Translations under genes and position numbers: made by a program
Assembly: GCA_964513205.1 (NCBI GenBank)
Contig: CAZELP010000031.1
Span: 1 to 17,518, forward strand
From: JAGVJT01 sp964513205
GTDB lineage: Bacteria; Pseudomonadota; Gammaproteobacteria; Legionellales; Legionellaceae
Direction: 5' to 3'
DNA: 17,518 bases
In this document: positions 13,982-17,518 of the stretch, piece by piece
Numbering within the stretch: position 1 is the first letter of the stretch
Layout of the letters: each line of letters starts with the position of its first letter
The notes under the pieces: generated by a model
Database searches by the model: none
What the model was told of the DNA's origin: nothing
Seen by the model: the letters and a program-made list of their open reading frames with translations, nothing else

Positions 13982-15637
13982 TTAAACAGGCGCTGAGGGC
14001 TGTTGTGAAGCGGCAGCCTCTTCTTGCTTCACCTTCCTCACATGACTCAATCCAAAAAGCCCAAAACTGGCACAAAGACAAACACCACCGGCTATACCAG
14101 CAGCAACAGCAGGTAAAATACCCAAGCTCATTGCACCAAGCAAAGCCATTGCCGCCAAACAAAATACCACAGCCAATCCATTTGAAAAAGCAGGACTTGC
14201 TAAAACAGACAATACAAAGCTCGCCTGAACAGGCTGAGCCACGACTGGATCCATTTTATGAGTCGGTAAGTCTACACCCGAATGTGTTTCAGACTTAAGA
14301 GGTGCGGCTTGTTTCTTACGTCTTTCTCTTTCGCTAGACACTAAATCATTTAGACGTGCCTTTTTTAGATTTTCATAAACAAATTGGGTTTGAAAGAGAT
14401 TGTAATGTCCAGGACGAAAGTCTAGAAAAATCGGAAGTGGGGCAAAACCGTTCACATCATGACAACTCGAGGCATTTTGTGTGGTGAGGTTTCTCGTCCA
14501 ATCACAAACATGGATATTGACACCAAAAAATTGGTTTAAAAAACAAAGCTGAACACTACGACCTTCAGCATACTCATTCATTGTTAAAATTTGATTGATT
14601 TCGGCCTCAAAAGCACCGGGTTCAGTTACTTCAAATTCGAGGAGTTGCTCTCGATTGGCATTCAATTGAGCAGCCATTTCTTTTCGGGCAATGAGAATCA
14701 ATATACGATCATGCTCCGATAAGAATGCTTCTATTTGTGAAAGGGAGTTTAATGCTCGCCCATCAGCAGCAGACGACATTATTTCCAATATTTGTTCAGC
14801 CTTTACCCTATCTTCACCAACAAAAGAAGATAAGATATTTGACAAATTATTTGAAATATATCGAAAACGCGCACGTCTCTCATTTTCATGACACAAAGCC
14901 AACTGCTCAAAACAACCGACCACAACAGAACGATAATAACAGTTCCCGTCACCTTTAATATTTCTAAAGCCCCCTAACTGATATTCGGAACCTAACTTTG
15001 CCAAATTATATTGCTGCCGTTCACGCTCGGTTATATGATAAGCTCTAGCAACGCTTGATAGATGCACAGATTCACCATAAGGCTTGTTCAAGAGATCGTT
15101 ATACAATTCATTTGGATTTTTTTCCATCTGTTTGGACAAAGCGTATAAAAAATCAACGTTAAAACTATAATCATCGTTTCCTGTATTCCATAAATCGTTG
15201 GGTAACGTACTGTTTAAAAGCGCATTTTGTCTAAACAGAGACCTTAATGCATTAAGCAAATCTGTTTTAAGCGCATGATTTGAAAAAGAATCTGGCTCAG
15301 TTAATATGGTATATGCACCCTCTCTTATAATTTGGCGCAACACACGCATATAAAGCTCGTCTTCGGCTGTAGGAAATGAACCAGGAAGATGAAAAGCTGA
15401 ATCAGCAGAATCAGACAAGGGCGACATAAAATCAGCCCAGTTTAAAGAAGATAAAACAGAAAGCGGCAATTCCAAGCATTCAGATAACCATTTTTTATAA
15501 AAAAGATGGTGGTCACGAAGTAAATCATTTGTTTGTAATACATTATAGTTCGCACGACGAAAAGTGTCTAAAAGTGCTGTTGCATTAGTGAAATTGGGCA
15601 TGGGAATGTGCTTATTACTGGGGTCAAAAATGGACAT
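13982..15637 (-). CDS. Otubain-like (OTU) cysteine protease with C-terminal membrane hairpin, candidate deubiquitinase effector
   Basis: This 551-residue protein has an unrecognised N-terminal region (1-220) and then an otubain-type domain. The nucleophile motif is KGDGNCYYRS with D230 and C233, and the histidine motif is RPGHYNLF with H411 and N413. The Cys-to-His distance (178) is close to that of human OTUB1 (174), and the stretch before the His (SVQLCFLNQFFGVNIHVCDW) resembles otubains. Such enzymes cleave ubiquitin chains, a substrate bacteria lack, so a host target is likely. A basic linker (about 425-470) precedes two hydrophobic segments (about 474-503 and 505-530) with a Lys/Glu/Ser-rich tail, implying membrane anchoring. 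Legionella has several OTU effectors (Lot family), of which LotB is membrane-bound. Promoter and ribosome-binding site (AGGATTGAG) are good. It lies alone between fabI and ppiD. Confidence 0.82.
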   Translation of the reverse strand: MSIFDPSNKHIPMPNFTNATALLDTFRRANYNVLQTNDLLRDHHLFYKKWLSECLELPLSVLSSLNWADFMSPLSDSADSAFHLPGSFPTAEDELYMRVLRQIIREGAYTILTEPDSFSNHALKTDLLNALRSLFRQNALLNSTLPNDLWNTGNDDYSFNVDFLYALSKQMEKNPNELYNDLLNKPYGESVHLSSVARAYHITERERQQYNLAKLGSEYQLGGFRNIKGDGNCYYRSVVVGCFEQLALCHENERRARFRYISNNLSNILSSFVGEDRVKAEQILEIMSSAADGRALNSLSQIEAFLSEHDRILILIARKEMAAQLNANREQLLEFEVTEPGAFEAEINQILTMNEYAEGRSVQLCFLNQFFGVNIHVCDWTRNLTTQNASSCHDVNGFAPLPIFLDFRPGHYNLFQTQFVYENLKKARLNDLVSSERERRKKQAAPLKSETHSGVDLPTHKMDPVVAQPVQASFVLSVLASPAFSNGLAVVFCLAAMALLGAMSLGILPAVAAGIAGGVCLCASFGLFGLSHVRKVKQEEAAASQQPSAPV

Positions 15638-15664
15638 GTCTCAATCCTGTTCAATAAAAAGTCT

Positions 15665-15693
15665 ATTGTAACAAATTAAAGAGCCAAATGCAA
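15665..15693 (-). promoter_or_regulatory. Promoter of the OTU-type gene
   Basis: On the minus strand TTGCAT (15693-15688), a 17-base spacer and TACAAT (15670-15665) form a promoter whose start would be near 15658, about 20 bases before the start codon at 15637. The OTU-type gene thus seems to have its own promoter, separate from ppiD. Confidence 0.55.
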
Positions 15694-15720
15694 AATATTA
15701 GATCAGAAAGAGGAGTGATT

Positions 15721-15756
15721 CACCACTTAATCATCCCGATAGAGTGGTGTTTTTTA
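15721..15756 (+). terminator. Terminator-like hairpin between ppiD and the OTU-type gene, oriented on the plus strand
   Basis: CACCACT (15721-15727) pairs with AGTGGTG (15743-15749), followed on the plus strand by TTTTTT. The T run is on the plus side, although both flanking genes are on the minus strand; read on the minus strand the same stem has no T run. It may end a plus-strand transcript or may be a weak stem for ppiD mRNA. Confidence 0.45.
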
Positions 15757-15762
15757 TTCAAT

Positions 15763-17316
15763 TTAAGCAGTTTTTACTGATGAATGCGTCGTTTTATATC
15801 TCAAATAAGATTCATAATAACTCAAAGCATAAGTTGAGATGAGGCTATCTTTGATTAGATTTTTCTTTTCCGTAGTTAACGCTTTGAGTTTTCCAGGAAC
15901 AATTTCTTCAAGTTGTAAGACCACGTATATTTTATTACCGTTATTTAACGTGAGTTGTTCACTCAAAATTTCGCCAGGAGCCTGAATACGAAACGCCAGT
16001 TCAGCAATCGGATTAGAGGCATTGGCCTGCTCTTGAGTCGTAAAATCACCTTGGCGCCACACCAGTTGGTTTTGCTGCATGATATGCGACCACTCTGATG
16101 ATTTGGCTTGCTGAAAAGACTGACTCAACTTCAAAGCTGCTTCAAGAGATTGTTGCTGCATCAGCATATCCCGAATTTGAGATTTGACCTCTGTAAACGA
16201 TCGTTTTTGTGATGGATGATGGGCTGATACTCGACAAACTAAAACCGTCTCTGGATCCAATTGCAAAGGAGCGCTGTTCTCACCTGAAATGAGCAACGCT
16301 TCACTGAATGCAAGCTGAATAACTTGAGGGTTTTTTGTCAGTGCAGAGTGGCCACCATTTTTCGTAAATAACTCTGTTTGCTTTACTTCTAAACCTAAGG
16401 CTTTTGCTGTGCTCTCAAGCTCTGTCGGATTTTGATAGCTCATATCGGATAACGCATCTAAAAGGCGTGCATACTCAATTTGCGCTTTATCCGCAATTAG
16501 TTCAGTTCGAATGGTCGATTTAACATCGTCAAACGATTTTTCTTCAGCAGAAAAACCATCGTGATTTTCTCGATAATATTGACGCAACTCCTCGTCAGTC
16601 AGTGTTAATTTTGATTTGACACGAGGCAATGACAATTCGATGTAGCTCAAACGAACCGCTTCAGGTGTCATGAATTCATTGGAATGCGCTTCATAATAGG
16701 CATTCATGTCGGCATCATTGACCGTCACTTGAGAGATAAAATGATCGGCAGGAATTTCAATATAACGATATTTTCGGGATTCATTGCTCGATTTAATATA
16801 ACGTTTCAGTTCAGATGGCAAAACGAAGTCGGTCGCCAAAAAAGCAAACCGCTCTTGCTGAATCAACATGTCTTGCTGCAATTCTTGCTGAAACTGCTCA
16901 TTGGAATACAACGCATTAGAAAGAATTTCTCGGTAACGAATGGCGGAAAAACGCCCATTTTCAGCAAATTGAGGGAGTTGGAATAACGCCGCTTGAGCAT
17001 CAGCTAAAGAAACATAAAAACCATTGTTACGTGCGGATTGAAGTGCAATTTCATGTCGCACGAGTTCTTGTAAGAAGCGACCCTCATTTTGATCAAATGT
17101 ATCAGGATTAGCAGAAAAACGACGAGCACGCTCTATTTTTAAACGAAGCATTTCTTTTGTAATGGGTGAACCATTCACCTCAAGTAGTACATGTTCAGAA
17201 GTTTGTTTAGACTGGATATAGTATTCTATGCCAAACAAAGTAAACGTAACAGCTACAATGCTTATCACAACCCAAGCGACAATTCCCTGAAAACGCTCAT
17301 TGAGCTTTTGCAACAT
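15763..17316 (-). CDS. ppiD: PpiD/SurA-N-type periplasmic chaperone lacking the parvulin domain
   Basis: PpiD is an inner-membrane-anchored periplasmic chaperone near the Sec translocon. The 517-residue protein has a cytoplasmic start MLQKLNERFQ, one transmembrane helix (12-30), then the SurA_N-like chaperone region (about 40-250, with LLEVNGSPITKEML and FLQELVRHEIALQSA). E. coli PpiD (623 residues) has a parvulin domain after the YY-rich helix; here the sequence passes from YYRENHDGFSAEEK (248-260) directly to the post-parvulin region (FDDVKSTIRTEL, GLEVKQTELFTKNGG). About 100 residues with the parvulin GGDLG-type motifs are absent. I chose ATG at 17316; the open frame continues upstream to 17433 only by reading through tRNA-Asp. 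The gene follows tRNA-Val, tRNA-Asp and a strong hairpin with no room for its own promoter. Confidence 0.87.
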   Translation of the reverse strand: MLQKLNERFQGIVAWVVISIVAVTFTLFGIEYYIQSKQTSEHVLLEVNGSPITKEMLRLKIERARRFSANPDTFDQNEGRFLQELVRHEIALQSARNNGFYVSLADAQAALFQLPQFAENGRFSAIRYREILSNALYSNEQFQQELQQDMLIQQERFAFLATDFVLPSELKRYIKSSNESRKYRYIEIPADHFISQVTVNDADMNAYYEAHSNEFMTPEAVRLSYIELSLPRVKSKLTLTDEELRQYYRENHDGFSAEEKSFDDVKSTIRTELIADKAQIEYARLLDALSDMSYQNPTELESTAKALGLEVKQTELFTKNGGHSALTKNPQVIQLAFSEALLISGENSAPLQLDPETVLVCRVSAHHPSQKRSFTEVKSQIRDMLMQQQSLEAALKLSQSFQQAKSSEWSHIMQQNQLVWRQGDFTTQEQANASNPIAELAFRIQAPGEILSEQLTLNNGNKIYVVLQLEEIVPGKLKALTTEKKNLIKDSLISTYALSYYESYLRYKTTHSSVKTA

Positions 17317-17328
17317 AGGTGAATTCCA

Positions 17329-17354
17329 TAAAAATAACGCGCCCGAAGGCGCGT
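17329..17354 (-). terminator. UUCG-loop intrinsic terminator after tRNA-Asp
   Basis: On the minus strand ACGCGCC (17354-17348) pairs with GGCGCGT (17343-17337) around the stable TTCG tetraloop, followed by TATTTTTAT. This is a strong terminator for the tRNA-Val/tRNA-Asp transcript, ending only about a dozen bases before the ppiD start codon. Confidence 0.8.
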
Positions 17355-17359
17355 AATAT

Positions 17360-17436
17360 TGGCGGAGTGGACGGGGCTCGAACCCGCGACCTCCGGCGTG
17401 ACAGGCCGATATTCTAACCAGCTGAACTACCACTCC
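17360..17436 (-). tRNA. tRNA-Asp (GTC)
   Basis: The minus strand gives a complete cloverleaf: acceptor GGAGTGG pairing with CCACTCC, D arm with GTTCAGCTGGTTAGAATA, anticodon loop CTGTCAC (anticodon GTC), T arm GCGGGTTCGAGCCCCGT, discriminator G and an encoded CCA. It lies six bases after tRNA-Val, so the two are one transcript. Confidence 0.97.
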
Positions 17437-17442
17437 GTTTTC

Positions 17443-17518
17443 TGGTGGGTGCTGCAGGGATCGAACCTGCGACCCTCGCCTTGTAAGGGCGATGCTCTCC
17501 CAGCTGAGCTAAGCACCC
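17443..17518 (-). tRNA. tRNA-Val (TAC)
   Basis: A complete 76-base tRNA that ends exactly at the window edge: acceptor GGGTGCT pairing with AGCACCC, D arm AGCTCAGCTGGGAGAGC, anticodon loop CTTACAA (anticodon TAC), T arm GCAGGTTCGATCCCTGC, discriminator A and encoded CCA. It resembles the E. coli tRNA-Val (TAC). Confidence 0.97.

Noticed and set aside
17317..17433. N-terminal extension of ppiD by 39 residues
   Set aside because: These codons are the tRNA-Asp gene and its terminator read in frame; the peptide has no family match and the ATG at 17316 gives the usual PpiD start.
1..17518. CRISPR arrays, insertion sequences, integrase or phage genes
   Set aside because: No spaced direct repeats, transposase motifs or attachment-site duplications were seen, even though tRNA genes lie at both ends.

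Overview
This is an A+T-rich chromosomal segment from a gammaproteobacterium. It carries ten recognisable core genes: pgsA, a gph-like HAD phosphatase, rluC, rne, asd, prmB, smrB, udk, fabI and ppiD. Several are arranged as in other gammaproteobacteria: pgsA followed by tRNA-Gly and tRNA-Cys, rluC divergent from rne, and prmB divergent from smrB. Between the core genes sit single genes with an intracellular-bacterium, effector-like character: an ankyrin-repeat protein with a cysteine-protease-like domain, an otubain-like (OTU) protein with a C-terminal membrane hairpin, and two large alpha-helical proteins of unknown function. Together they point to the order Legionellales (Legionella, Coxiella or Berkiella relatives). 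The genus cannot be fixed from this window, and no secretion-system genes are present in it.

Layout. Positions 1-2393 (minus strand) hold the operon rluC - HAD phosphatase - pgsA, followed by tRNA-Gly, a terminator and a partial tRNA-Cys. A 409-base divergent region (2394-2802) carries the rluC promoter and the probable rne leader. RNase E (2803-4677, plus) has a short C-terminal tail and is followed by a long perfect hairpin. A 575-residue unknown helical protein (4852-6579, plus) converges on the minus-strand operon prmB - asd - 130-residue unknown - ankyrin/protease-like protein (10409 down to 6605). The terminator of that operon lies inside the 3' end of the convergent gene. On the plus strand from 10439 come smrB, a 453-residue protein with 33-residue tandem repeats, and a udk-fabI pair ending in a clear terminator. 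On the minus strand again lie the OTU-type protein (15637-13982), ppiD (17316-15763), tRNA-Asp and tRNA-Val.

How the genes fit together. The core genes serve phospholipid synthesis (pgsA, fabI), ribosome or RNA maturation and surveillance (rluC, prmB, smrB, rne, tRNAs), lysine/threonine/methionine and peptidoglycan precursor supply (asd), pyrimidine salvage (udk) and periplasmic protein folding (ppiD). The candidate effectors are inserted singly at gene boundaries. The ankyrin/protease-like one is built into the asd operon, so its expression appears tied to housekeeping transcription. No CRISPR array, insertion sequence, integrase or phage gene was seen. The most notable points are the membrane-anchored otubain-like protein, the His-Asp-Gln-Cys domain of the ankyrin protein and its small co-transcribed neighbour, the tandem-repeat protein, and a PpiD that lacks the parvulin domain.
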